DNA of 64,000 nt. Source: Paenibacillus sp. 32352. Lineage in GTDB: Bacteria > Bacillota > Bacilli > Paenibacillales > NBRC-103111. The stretch is from positions 62,001 to 126,000 of the forward strand of contig NZ_MZNT01000003.1 in assembly GCF_002042965.1 (NCBI RefSeq), written 5' to 3'. A program made the translations under genes and the position numbers. Below are positions 43,612 to 52,032 of the stretch, in pieces (within the stretch, counting starts at the first letter, position 1; every line of letters begins with the position of its first letter). Below the pieces are notes generated by a model that searched no databases, had not been told where the DNA came from, and was given only the letters and a program-made list of their open reading frames with translations.

Positions 43612-44334
43612 ATGAATCTAAAAGCAAGGTACAGTTTGCTTTTGGCGGTATTGATAGTAAGTGTTATGACGATTTTGTTTCTACCGATGTTGTCAAACAG
43701 TATCTTGGATTCTAAGAATTCCGCCGCCTCTATATCCGACAGTTCAGGAGCAGAAATTTCAACAGATCCTCTATCATCCGAGATGATTCATATAACCGGG
43801 CCGATCACGTTGTCCAGAAATGATCTATTTGACCTTACAAATAAAAAAGAATATTTGAATGTTATACAAACAGACGGAGAGTATTTCGAAGATTGGACCC
43901 CGGGCCCATTCATGGGTCGTACTTGGCGGGGGAATTTTCAAATTCAGCTTTCCAATGAGCAGGGTGAGGTGAAGAGTTCCGTTAATTTGAACAGCTTTTT
44001 CGATGGTGATGTGGTTTTTAACTCATTTTTTAATTTGGAATTTGACGATTATAACGGGGACGGGAATTTGGATTTTACGATCGGGCAATATGCATCGAGT
44101 AATGGAAACGTGTTTAAACTGTGTACGCTAAGCAATTCAGGAGACATTAAAGAGCTGCAGGTCAAAGATCATAACGGAATTTTCATAAGTGATAAGATGC
44201 GTTACTCCACGAAGCTCTCGAAAACAAGCGCGGATGGGTTTTCTGTCGAGTTTTATGACAACAGTATCGGGAACATCGTCCAAAAAACGTTTGCATGGAA
44301 AGAAACTGAATTCGTTTCTACAACTCCAAAATGA
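43612..44334 (+). CDS. Hypothetical exported protein with an EF-hand-like loop
   Basis: 240 residues. An N-terminal hydrophobic segment (LLLAVLIVSVMTILFLPML) acts as signal or anchor, followed by a Ser-rich linker and a domain with FDDYNGDGNLDFTIGQY, a calcium-loop sequence of the kind in FG-GAP/VCBS repeats. The remainder is not recognisable. The binding site before ATG 43612 is weak (AAAAGGAAA at about 43590). The function is unknown. Confidence 0.7.
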   Translation: MNLKARYSLLLAVLIVSVMTILFLPMLSNSILDSKNSAASISDSSGAEISTDPLSSEMIHITGPITLSRNDLFDLTNKKEYLNVIQTDGEYFEDWTPGPFMGRTWRGNFQIQLSNEQGEVKSSVNLNSFFDGDVVFNSFFNLEFDDYNGDGNLDFTIGQYASSNGNVFKLCTLSNSGDIKELQVKDHNGIFISDKMRYSTKLSKTSADGFSVEFYDNSIGNIVQKTFAWKETEFVSTTPK

Positions 44335-44473
44335 TGCAGCAGTCAGTCCGCTGCGACACGCCTTTTTCCCCCAACTTGCTGCAGGCGCCTTAGAGGAGCA
44401 ATGTTTGTAACAGACTCTTCTAAGGCTGCTGAAGCCGCTGGCTAGGCCGATGATAATAACTAATCGAAGCCAA

Positions 44474-45079
44474 TTACTCCACCTTCGCACCATAAGATCT
44501 TAAAAACGCGATGGCCTGTCCCGCATCCATGCGGACTCCCTTGACATCGAACGACTTGAAATTCACTCCGTCCAGTACAGCCCCTCTTAAATCCGCCCCT
44601 TGCAGACGTACCTTGGCCAGTTGGGCTCTAGATAGATCGGCCTCCCGAAGATCGCATTTTTCCAGATTGCTCTCGTACAAATCGGCTTCCACCAGCCGTA
44701 TGCCTCGAAGGGATTGCTTGCTTAAATTGCAATGCTTCAGATTCGTATAGGACCAATCCCCACCAAGGATTGTAATGCCATCCAGATTGCATTCGGAGAA
44801 GTCCGACCCGACCATCTTGCATTCTTCGAACTTGGCAACGAACAAGGAAGCTCCTTTGAACCGGCAGTTGGTAAAAGCGGAGCCTATATGTACCGAGGCA
44901 TTAAGCAGGGAGCCGGTGAAATCGCAATCCGTAAATTGGCACCCGTAGCTCCACATTTCCTCCAATTGTGAGCTTCTAAATCGGCAGTGATCAAACGTAC
45001 AGCTGCGGAGCTCGCCTTCCCGCAAATCTTTGTAGCTAAAGTCTACTTCCTTATAATGCTGGTCTATGTAGGAATACAT
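44474..45079 (-). CDS. Pentapeptide repeat protein, Qnr-like
   Basis: 201 residues made almost entirely of A(D/N)LXX-type pentapeptides that fold into a right-handed quadrilateral beta helix. Clear stretches are LREGELRSCTFDHCRF, FTDCDFTGSLLNAS, LFVAKFEECKMVGSDFSEC and ADLSRAQLAKVRLQGADLRG. Some such proteins mimic DNA and protect gyrase from quinolones (the Qnr group); the size and Cys-rich repeats fit that group, but resistance cannot be inferred from sequence. It is convergent with the hypothetical exported gene. Confidence 0.88.
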   Translation of the reverse strand: MYSYIDQHYKEVDFSYKDLREGELRSCTFDHCRFRSSQLEEMWSYGCQFTDCDFTGSLLNASVHIGSAFTNCRFKGASLFVAKFEECKMVGSDFSECNLDGITILGGDWSYTNLKHCNLSKQSLRGIRLVEADLYESNLEKCDLREADLSRAQLAKVRLQGADLRGAVLDGVNFKSFDVKGVRMDAGQAIAFLRSYGAKVE

Positions 45080-45302
45080 CTTTTGTCCCCCGTTGGCACA
45101 GATTCTTCGTTCCTTATTCTGTTTGAATCCTGATCCTAACCTTTATTATGAATCCTTCATCATAAATTCCGCAAGTGTGAAGGAGCGGGCGGTGCCCTTT
45201 TCCATGCGTTAGGGCTTCCGAAGGAGGACAATAAGGCGGTTTATGCATATTTTGTACTATAGAGATATGCTGCTCATGCAGCTTGAGAGGAGAAGATACG
45301 CT

Positions 45303-46034
45303 ATGGCCAAAGGTTTCGATTGCGCTACACCGCTGACGGACAGTACAGCCGCGGCCTTTAAAAAGGACGGTTATGTATTTGTGGCTCGCTATCTGGTTCC
45401 AAGCAGCTGGAAGGCATTATCGGTAAAAGAGGTTCAATCGATTTGCAACGCCGGACTGCAGATCGTTTCCGTATTTGAGACGACGGCGGATCGGGCACTT
45501 GGAGGGAGAAGCGCGGGCTTGAAGGATGGCGCTATTGCATTGGATCTGGCAGCGCAGATGGGCCAGCCGCCTGGAAGTACGATTTATTTTGCCGTAGATT
45601 TTGATGCAACGCCAGCCCAGATGTCAACGGTGATTGCCTATATTAAAGGGGCAAGCGAGGCTACACCGGGGTATAATACGGGGGTTTACGGGTCCTATGC
45701 TGTCGTCGAGGCGGTCTATGCCGCGGGAGCCTGTTCGCGCTTTTGGCAAACCTACGCCTGGAGCGGGGGAAAAAAATCATCTGTCGCCAACATTTATCAA
45801 TATTTGAACGATATCGTCGTGAACGGAATTGGAATCGACTTGAACGAATCCTATGGACAAGAAGGCTGGTGGAGTACGATACCGGCTGATTATATGCTGA
45901 ATCCTGAGGACGCCAATAAGCTGATTGGCTTCATGAAGGCGGGGTACGAGGCAGCCAACGATGCGGCGGGGAAGGAGGACTTCCACCGGCTGGCAAATGA
46001 ATTACGCAAAGCGTCGGGGCAACCGGAACAGTGA
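45303..46034 (+). CDS. DUF1906 glycoside-hydrolase-like protein
   Basis: 243 residues from ATG 45303 (MAKGFDCATPLTDSTAAAFK), after GAGAGGAG; an upstream ATG at 45246 is less supported. The TIM-barrel-like DUF1906 domain (Rv2525c-like, related to GH25 lysozymes) shows GFDCATPL, FVARYLVP, SVFETTAD, IYFAVDFDA, and YQYLNDIVVNGIGIDLNES. The Asp residues at the strand ends are kept. No classical signal peptide is seen, although family members act on cell wall. A role in wall remodelling is possible. Confidence 0.8.
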   Translation: MAKGFDCATPLTDSTAAAFKKDGYVFVARYLVPSSWKALSVKEVQSICNAGLQIVSVFETTADRALGGRSAGLKDGAIALDLAAQMGQPPGSTIYFAVDFDATPAQMSTVIAYIKGASEATPGYNTGVYGSYAVVEAVYAAGACSRFWQTYAWSGGKKSSVANIYQYLNDIVVNGIGIDLNESYGQEGWWSTIPADYMLNPEDANKLIGFMKAGYEAANDAAGKEDFHRLANELRKASGQPEQ

Positions 46035-46140
46035 CGTTCAAATGTGCAAATAAAACCGTCCAGGCAGTTGGGAAGCCTAGTATTGGCAAATAGCAGTCTC
46101 CATAGGTTTCTCAGCAACCAGTTCATAAATTGTATAAATA

Positions 46141-46193
46141 AAAAAATCCCCGCGGTGCGAGGACTGCCGGGAAACGTCTGGATTACAGCGGGG
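46141..46193 (-). terminator. Probable terminator of the small minus-strand gene at 46183
   Basis: On the minus strand CCCCCGC pairs with GCGGGG, followed by ATTTTTTT. The left arm overlaps the last codons and the stop. The loop is about 30 bases, so confidence is moderate. Confidence 0.5.
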
Positions 46194-46383
46194 GCTTCCG
46201 GAAACGGGCGCTTCCTTCGGTCCGCAATTGCTTTTTTGCCACAAACATCATAACCGTAACGGAAAACAGAATCAGGAAGCAGCTTTCAATAAAAGAAATA
46301 TGGCCGTCGTTCGCCCATAATAAGGTCAAAAATAATAAGATCCACATGTTGACATAAATATACTCGTATAGCAATCTTGGCAT
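46183..46383 (-). CDS. Small two-helix membrane protein, unknown
   Basis: 66 residues starting MPRLLYEYIYVNMWILLFLT. Two hydrophobic spans (VNMWILLFLTLLWA and FIESCFLILFSVTVMMFVA) with a basic C-terminus. AGAGGGTGG lies a few bases before ATG 46383. I do not recognise a family. The gene has a possible terminator of its own. Confidence 0.6.
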   Translation of the reverse strand: MPRLLYEYIYVNMWILLFLTLLWANDGHISFIESCFLILFSVTVMMFVAKKQLRTEGSARFRKPPL

Positions 46384-46476
46384 AAAAATCCACCCTCTTT
46401 TCCTAGATTACTCCATTATCTGCTGACGAGTGGGTATAGTTTGTTCATCTTAATTTTATAGGAAACCGTCGTAAAA

Positions 46477-46659
46477 TAAAAGTTTGAGTCATTATTTGTC
46501 ATTCGTTGTCTAAATGCACCCGTCGGAAACTTGATCACTTTATACTATGAAGCGATTTCACAGATGGGAACTGCCATCTATACGGGAGTCTGTACGGAAA
46601 TCTCTTACGGGTTTACAGAAGCATATCCGGGTGTTACGATGAACTTTGTAAAGAAATGA
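46477..46659 (+). pseudogene. Possible gene remnant without start codon
   Basis: Between a stop at about 46474 and TGA 46657 the frame encodes about 60 residues that look protein-like (APVGNLITLYYEAISQMGT, then IYTGVCTEISYGFTEAYPGV). There is no ATG or ribosome binding site; only TTG 46531 could start it. It may be the decayed C-terminus of a lost gene. The surrounding 300-base gap is otherwise empty apart from this. Confidence 0.3.
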
Positions 46660-46689
46660 TTAACAAGGTCATCAACTGCGGAGGCTATT

Positions 46690-47880
46690 ATGGTAACTTG
46701 GAAACGAAATTTATGGCTCCTGTGGGTAGGATGCTTTATTACGTCAGCAAGCTTTTCGATGGTCGTTCCTTTTTTGCCGCTGTTTTTGCTGCATATCGGC
46801 GTTAGCCAGCATATTGAATTATGGTCGGGGCTGTTATTCAGCTCCGCCTTTTTTGCAGGGGCGATTTCGGCACCCTATTGGGGTGCTCTTGGGGATAAAT
46901 ATGGGCGGAAGCCTATGATTATTCGCGCGGGCTTTGTCCTTTTTGTCATATACATCCTGACATCTCTGGTGACAAGCCCTTATCAGCTGCTGATTCTGCG
47001 GTTGCTGCAAGGGCTGCTGAGCGGTTTTATTCCCGGCTCTATCGCTCTCGTCGGTACCAATACGCCGGAGAAGCATGTAGGCTATGCGCTCTCCCTGATG
47101 TCGACGTCTACCGCTACCGGAAGCATTATGGGTCCGCTGCTTGGCGGGATCATTTCCAAAATTTTTGACAGCAGGGTCGCTTTTGCAAGTGCAGGGGTCT
47201 TCGTTTTGCTGAGCACGCTGCTTGTTTTGTTCTGGGTAACGGAGGAGAAATTCGTTCCAAGCAAGGACCGAACCTCTATATTGTCCTCCATGAAGCTCGC
47301 GGCTAGCAACCGGCCGTTCGTAACCGTGCTGCTTCTGACACTGCTTACGCAATTCTCGGTTATGACTATTGAACCGGTGTTGCCGCTGTACATCGTGCAG
47401 ATCGGCGGATCGGCCAAAGACGCATCGCTCCTTGCGGGAATCGTATTCTCTCTTGTAGGGATCGCAAGCATCCTGTTTGCTCCGCGCTGGGGCAAGCTGG
47501 CGGATAAAATCGGCTTTCATAAAATTTTGATTATCGGCTTGGTTGTCGGAGGACTCGGGAATTTGGCGCAGCTATTGTTTCACGGCGTTTGGGGCTTCTC
47601 CATCGTGCGGTTTATATATGGAGCCTTCTTCTGTGCGGTGTTCCCGGCTTTGAACGGACTGGTGGTCCGGTCCACACCGGCGGATTTCCGCGGTAGAGCC
47701 TTTGGTCTTAACCAGACGGCGAATCAGCTCGGAGGCATGCTGGGACCGCTGGTCGGCGGTGCCATAAGCGGTGTATTCTCGATTCACAGTGTCTTCTGGG
47801 TGACGGGAATATTGCTATTGTGCTCCGGTGCTCTGGCTTACATGTCGGTGAATCACAAGCCTTCCGCTCAGCAGGGGTAG
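46690..47880 (+). CDS. MFS efflux transporter, 12-helix (DHA1) type
   Basis: 396 residues with 12 hydrophobic helices. Motif A is GALGDKYGRKPMI between helices 2 and 3, and an antiporter motif (STATGSIMGPLLGG) is in helix 5. This fits drug:proton antiporters such as Bmr or NorA of Bacilli. GGAGG lies five bases before ATG 46690. It is a single gene with a terminator after it. The substrate is not predictable. Confidence 0.88.
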   Translation: MVTWKRNLWLLWVGCFITSASFSMVVPFLPLFLLHIGVSQHIELWSGLLFSSAFFAGAISAPYWGALGDKYGRKPMIIRAGFVLFVIYILTSLVTSPYQLLILRLLQGLLSGFIPGSIALVGTNTPEKHVGYALSLMSTSTATGSIMGPLLGGIISKIFDSRVAFASAGVFVLLSTLLVLFWVTEEKFVPSKDRTSILSSMKLAASNRPFVTVLLLTLLTQFSVMTIEPVLPLYIVQIGGSAKDASLLAGIVFSLVGIASILFAPRWGKLADKIGFHKILIIGLVVGGLGNLAQLLFHGVWGFSIVRFIYGAFFCAVFPALNGLVVRSTPADFRGRAFGLNQTANQLGGMLGPLVGGAISGVFSIHSVFWVTGILLLCSGALAYMSVNHKPSAQQG

Positions 47881-47910
47881 TATAAGATTGAGAGTTGAAT
47901 ATTGTCAAAT

Positions 47911-47943
47911 GGACCGTTCGGATATCCGGACGGTTCTTTTTAT
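47911..47943 (+). terminator. Terminator after the DHA1 pump
   Basis: ACCGTTCGG (47913-47921) and CCGGACGGT (47926-47934) with one mismatch, followed by TCTTTTTA. Confidence 0.82.
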
Positions 47944-48124
47944 TCGTAGGACTTAATCCTCAACTTTGTCACTATTTAAATGAAGTCGGCGTTTAAAACA
48001 AGGATGGAGTCCCTCGTAATACATTCGCCATGTTCAAGAAGATGAAGCTGTGCGAGAATGAAGTTAAAGATCATGGTGCAAGTTGTTTGGAAATGTTTAC
48101 TTTATACGAGGAGTGAGTAACAAA

Positions 48125-49351
48125 ATGGCATATCAAACGATAAATGGAGTACGGGTATGGGGGAATCCAGAGGCTGGAGCTTTGGTGCAGGCCCAAACAT
48201 GTGCCGAACATGGAAATGTTGTTCAAGCGCTGTTGATGGCGGATCATCATAAAGGCTACAGTCAGCCTATCGGAGGCGTCATTGCTTATGACGGTCAAAT
48301 ATCGCCTTCCGGCGTCGGTTATGATATCGGCTGCGGTAACAAAGCGGTCAGAACGAATCTGATGGCTGCCGATATTCGTCCTCGGCTGAAATCGCTGATG
48401 GATGAGATTGCACGGAAAATATCTTTTGGCATGGGACGATTCAACAACGAAAGAGTCGATCACGAGCTGTTCGATGATCCGGATTGGTCCGTGTATTCCG
48501 CGGTTGGGCGTCAGGTGCATGATAAGCTGAAGGCATTAGCACGGGAACAGCTGGGGACGGTCGGCAGCGGGAATCATTACGTCGATTTGTTCGAGGATAC
48601 GGTGACAGGCCAACTGTGGATCGGCAATCATTTTGGCAGCCGGGGCTTCGGACATAAAACAGCCAGCGGCTTTATGAATCTGTCGGCAGGGCGTGAATTT
48701 CTTGGCAAGGCACCTGGAGAATCGATGGATCAACCTCCAATCCTGCTTGATATGAATAGCGAGCTGGGCGATATGTACTACCGTGCCATGAAGCTGGCAG
48801 GGCGGTATGCATATGCCGGGCGGGATTATATGATCCATCAACTATTATCTATTGTGGGGGCCGAGGCGGAATTTGAGGTCCACAATCATCATAATTTTGC
48901 TTGGAAAGAACAGCATGAGGGGAAAGATACGATCGTCGTACGTAAAGGAGCAACGCCATCGGCTCCAGGACAGCTTGGGTTTATCGGGGGAAGCATGGGA
49001 GACATCTCTGTCATTGTTCGCGGCAAAGACACGCAGGAGAACAAGGAGTCTTTTTACAGCACAGTTCACGGAGCGGGAAGAATTATGAGCCGTACGCAAG
49101 CCGCAGGCAAAATGAATTGGAAAACGAAATGCCGGACCGGGGGGCAAATTTCTGCTGCACAGATGCAGGAAGCTGTAAAGAGCTTTGGTGTCGAGCTGCG
49201 CGGCGCAGGGACAGATGAAAGTCCATTCGTGTATCGAAAGCTGCAGGATGTGCTGGATGCGCATTCGGAAACGATTGACGTACTGCATGTGCTGAAGCCG
49301 ATCGGCGTTTGCATGGCGGGAGCCGATGAATTCGACCCGTACAAGGATTGA
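48125..49351 (+). CDS. rtcB: RtcB-family RNA ligase
   Basis: 408 residues from ATG 48125, after GAGGAG; the frame opens further upstream without a site. RtcB joins RNA 2',3'-cyclic or 3'-phosphate ends to 5'-OH ends using GTP and manganese. Metal and GTP ligands are visible in GVGYDIGCGN (Cys70), GTVGSGNHYVDL, HNHHNFAW and GSMGDISVIVRG. His315 in STVHGAGR is the residue that takes GMP, equivalent to His337 of the E. coli enzyme. No archease or RtcA gene is adjacent. In bacteria the enzyme repairs cleaved tRNA or rRNA. Confidence 0.93.
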   Translation: MAYQTINGVRVWGNPEAGALVQAQTCAEHGNVVQALLMADHHKGYSQPIGGVIAYDGQISPSGVGYDIGCGNKAVRTNLMAADIRPRLKSLMDEIARKISFGMGRFNNERVDHELFDDPDWSVYSAVGRQVHDKLKALAREQLGTVGSGNHYVDLFEDTVTGQLWIGNHFGSRGFGHKTASGFMNLSAGREFLGKAPGESMDQPPILLDMNSELGDMYYRAMKLAGRYAYAGRDYMIHQLLSIVGAEAEFEVHNHHNFAWKEQHEGKDTIVVRKGATPSAPGQLGFIGGSMGDISVIVRGKDTQENKESFYSTVHGAGRIMSRTQAAGKMNWKTKCRTGGQISAAQMQEAVKSFGVELRGAGTDESPFVYRKLQDVLDAHSETIDVLHVLKPIGVCMAGADEFDPYKD

Positions 49352-49378
49352 TTGGTAGTATATAATGTGCTCGGTGAT

Positions 49379-49603
49379 CTATTGCTCCTCCAATATCCCT
49401 TTAAACGGAGAAAAGACGAATTTAAGAAAGGTAGAAGGACCTGGCGTATGGGGCAGGTCCAGCATGGAGAGTAGCCATCCGATGAGGAGCAGCAACAGGA
49501 ACATGAGCCGGTCTTTTTTCGGCTTTGTCTTTACCCGGCGCCACTCGAGTCCTAAAATGAACAATATGGCAATCGTTACGGTCCAAAACAAACTCCATCT
49601 CAT
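49379..49603 (-). CDS. Small two-helix membrane protein of the ger operon (GerD-subunit-like)
   Basis: 74 residues with two hydrophobic spans (LFWTVTIAILFILGLEW and LMFLLLLLIGWLLSML) and a basic loop between them. Its ATG overlaps the gerC-like stop (ATGA, 49600-49603) and GAGGTGAAGG lies just before it, so translation is coupled. Small two-helix D subunits of this size accompany some GerA-type receptors and modulate their response. The assignment rests on size, topology and position. Confidence 0.72.
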   Translation of the reverse strand: MRWSLFWTVTIAILFILGLEWRRVKTKPKKDRLMFLLLLLIGWLLSMLDLPHTPGPSTFLKFVFSPFKGILEEQ

Positions 49604-50820
49604 TTTTCCTTCACCTCTTCTAGGGGTAAACCACCCGGCGCATTGAGATTTCCGGTTCTGGTAATATTGGTGTTCACTTCAATGTTAACTTTTAGCTTAG
49701 GGAATATTTCATCCCAGCGGTCTTTCGACGCCTCCCATTGTTTGGGATATTTCCGGTGAAATTCTCTGGCAAAATGAAATACATCCGTTTTTAGACGATG
49801 CTGTACTTCATCCAATGCTCGTTGGATGCGCTTTGTAACGTCTTTTTGATATGCCAGATTCATTTGGTCTAATAATTCCGGATCCATCGGATTCAAAACG
49901 GTACCGTTCTGAATGATATCCCCTTCGGTGATAACCTTGATCGTCATGCTCCATTGCTTGCCTTGAATATTCGGAATTAACTTAACGCTGGCCCGAATCG
50001 GCTTAAGGGATACATTGCCGCTGTCCTCTTTCCCTGTCCGGCCAGCTCCTTTCATCTTGAAGGTTACCGTGTACTCGCGAATTTCATTATTTATCCATAA
50101 CACACCTCTTGTTAAATCCTCCGAAATAGTGCCAATCATTCTATCCTTTTTGAAGACGGCGGTTCCGAAAATATAAGGAATCGTTTGGTACGGATCCGCC
50201 GATTTCGTTGTTGGAAGAATGTAGAGCAGAGGCAGAGCGGCCGCCTTGGATTCCCCCTTCAGCATGATACTTAGCTGCTCCATTGTGACCTGCATGCCTA
50301 TTTTAAGGTCGCTCAGCTTCCGAATCGCTTCAGCCGACGAACGTTCTATCGGAGGGAACAATTCGAGCGCATCCCCAGCCTTTCCTTTGCTTACAAACAT
50401 CAGGCCTCTTTCCCTCGGCTGCGGGTGCCGTAACAGAAAATCCAATTGCTCTTGGATCCCGGATTTCGCCAAATCCTCCCCGAAAATAAATACTTTGCAT
50501 TGTCCCCAAAATTGTTTTCGGGGAATCACCCGTTGAAGCTTGGACAACGCGTCGGCAGTATCGATCCCTTCAGCCCTGCGAATGGTTGTCCGTTTCATTG
50601 CCCCGCCTCCTACGCCTCCACCCCCACCTCCTGACGCAATACCCCCGCTCTGGTTTTGAGGAATGACGATTTGTACCGATACTAGAACGTTGTTGTTCTT
50701 GCCCTTATCGAGGGCAAATGCGGTAATCAGCCCCAGGTCGTTCAGCTCCGTCCGGTCCCAGCAGCCTTCAAGCAGCAAAATCAAGGGCAAAGCGCAAATA
50801 AGTTTCTTGAATGGTTTCAC
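49600..50820 (-). CDS. Spore germination receptor lipoprotein, GerC family
   Basis: 406 residues. Lipoprotein signal with lipobox LEGC (Cys near residue 20), then the GerAC/GerKC-type outer domain (WDRTELNDLGLITAFALDKG; KQFWGQCKVFIFGEDLAKSG). It sits on the outer face of the inner membrane of the spore as the third receptor subunit. A Gly-rich insert (SGGIASGGGGGGVGGGAM, about residues 58-75) interrupts the usual sequence. GTG start at 50820 overlaps the gerB stop by two bases, and GGAGG is nine bases upstream. Confidence 0.9.
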   Translation of the reverse strand: MKPFKKLICALPLILLLEGCWDRTELNDLGLITAFALDKGKNNNVLVSVQIVIPQNQSGGIASGGGGGGVGGGAMKRTTIRRAEGIDTADALSKLQRVIPRKQFWGQCKVFIFGEDLAKSGIQEQLDFLLRHPQPRERGLMFVSKGKAGDALELFPPIERSSAEAIRKLSDLKIGMQVTMEQLSIMLKGESKAAALPLLYILPTTKSADPYQTIPYIFGTAVFKKDRMIGTISEDLTRGVLWINNEIREYTVTFKMKGAGRTGKEDSGNVSLKPIRASVKLIPNIQGKQWSMTIKVITEGDIIQNGTVLNPMDPELLDQMNLAYQKDVTKRIQRALDEVQHRLKTDVFHFAREFHRKYPKQWEASKDRWDEIFPKLKVNIEVNTNITRTGNLNAPGGLPLEEVKEK

Positions 50821-51920
50821 GGGCCCGAGCCTCCTTTACCGGCCGCGATCTTATTGCGGATCGTGGCGACAATAAGCAAAACCAAAGGGATAAGCACAAA
50901 CATAGTGATAAGATAAAATGGGATAAGGACCCTTAAGAAATAGGCGAGTCCGGAAAAGTTGGGAATATCCCAAAAGCCAAAAATGATAGAAAGGATGCCA
51001 ATAGGAAAAATAACGGTCCGATAATCCGTCAATTTAAAAGTGAATGTGAAGGAAAGGGCGGCCGAATAGAAAAATAAACTAAGTTTAACGAAATTTCCGA
51101 CTATCCACATAGCGAGAAGCAGCACTTCTAAATTCTCGAAAATTTCGCCAATCCGAATGTAACGGAAAACGATCAGTATGGGATAAACTTTGTCACCAAT
51201 GTCGATCCCGAGAATAAATAAAGAGATCAGATTAACATAAGTCATGCTTACGATGATACAAATCAGTGTGAGCAGGGCCATTTTCTTTCCTTTGTCAGGG
51301 TTGCTCAGAATAGGGAGAAAAAACGTCATCATAAAAAATTCGCTCAGCCAAGCTTGCGGAGTGGCAGATCCTTTGAGGACGGGAACAAAGCCACGGCTCA
51401 GGACAGGAAATAGGTTCCTGGGGTCCAGATCCGGGATCAGCAGCAGTAGAAAAAATAAAGGAATGATGAAGATCGGCGTGAAAATCACAGCGCACCTCGC
51501 TATCATTTCCGCTCCTCCACGTGCGGCAAAAGCGGCAAGGAGCACGATGGAGGAAAGTACCAATAAAATCGGAGTTTTAATTAGAAAGTTGCCGGTAACA
51601 AATTCGGCGTACTCTCTGCTGACGACGCCCACGAAGTGTGCAAAAACAAGAAAGTAAATCACACCGATGATTTTTCCGGGAATGCTGCCGATGATCTTGA
51701 CGCTGTATTCAACCACGGTTTGCTTGGGATAAAGCTCATGCAGGCGTATGGACAAATAGATCGAAAATAAGCCGGTAACCGTTGAGAGGATAACCGCTAG
51801 CCAAAGATCATTCTGTGCATAGATTGCCGTTATGACCGGCAACGAAATAAAACCGGTAGCCAGTATACCTGGGTACATGATAAGGGCTAGCTGAAGGGCT
51901 GAAATTTTCCCTTGCTCCAT
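50817..51920 (-). CDS. Spore germination receptor transporter-like subunit, GerB family
   Basis: About 367 residues from ATG 51920, seven bases after GTGGTGA; an alternative GTG is at 51935. About ten hydrophobic helices of the APC amino-acid transporter superfamily (ISALQLALIMYPGILATGFI; LVVFAHFVG-like segment; VKLSLFFYSAALSFTF). GerB subunits bind the germinant, such as an amino acid, within the A-B-C receptor. It lies between gerA and gerC with direct overlap to the latter. Confidence 0.9.
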   Translation of the reverse strand: MEQGKISALQLALIMYPGILATGFISLPVITAIYAQNDLWLAVILSTVTGLFSIYLSIRLHELYPKQTVVEYSVKIIGSIPGKIIGVIYFLVFAHFVGVVSREYAEFVTGNFLIKTPILLVLSSIVLLAAFAARGGAEMIARCAVIFTPIFIIPLFFLLLLIPDLDPRNLFPVLSRGFVPVLKGSATPQAWLSEFFMMTFFLPILSNPDKGKKMALLTLICIIVSMTYVNLISLFILGIDIGDKVYPILIVFRYIRIGEIFENLEVLLLAMWIVGNFVKLSLFFYSAALSFTFTFKLTDYRTVIFPIGILSIIFGFWDIPNFSGLAYFLRVLIPFYLITMFVLIPLVLLIVATIRNKIAAGKGGSGP

Positions 51921-52032
51921 CTTGAGATTCACCACGCTTTGTATTGATGATGTCGAAAAACAAGGTAATGAGCCCGATAGAAATCAGGCTCAGTAAGACT
52001 GTGGCGAGCAATAAGCTCTAAATTAGACAGCA

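Noticed and set aside
51808..52011. A short one-helix frame between gerA and gerB
   Set aside because: It starts at TTG with a weak site and overlaps gerB by more than 100 bases; the helix alone is not enough support.
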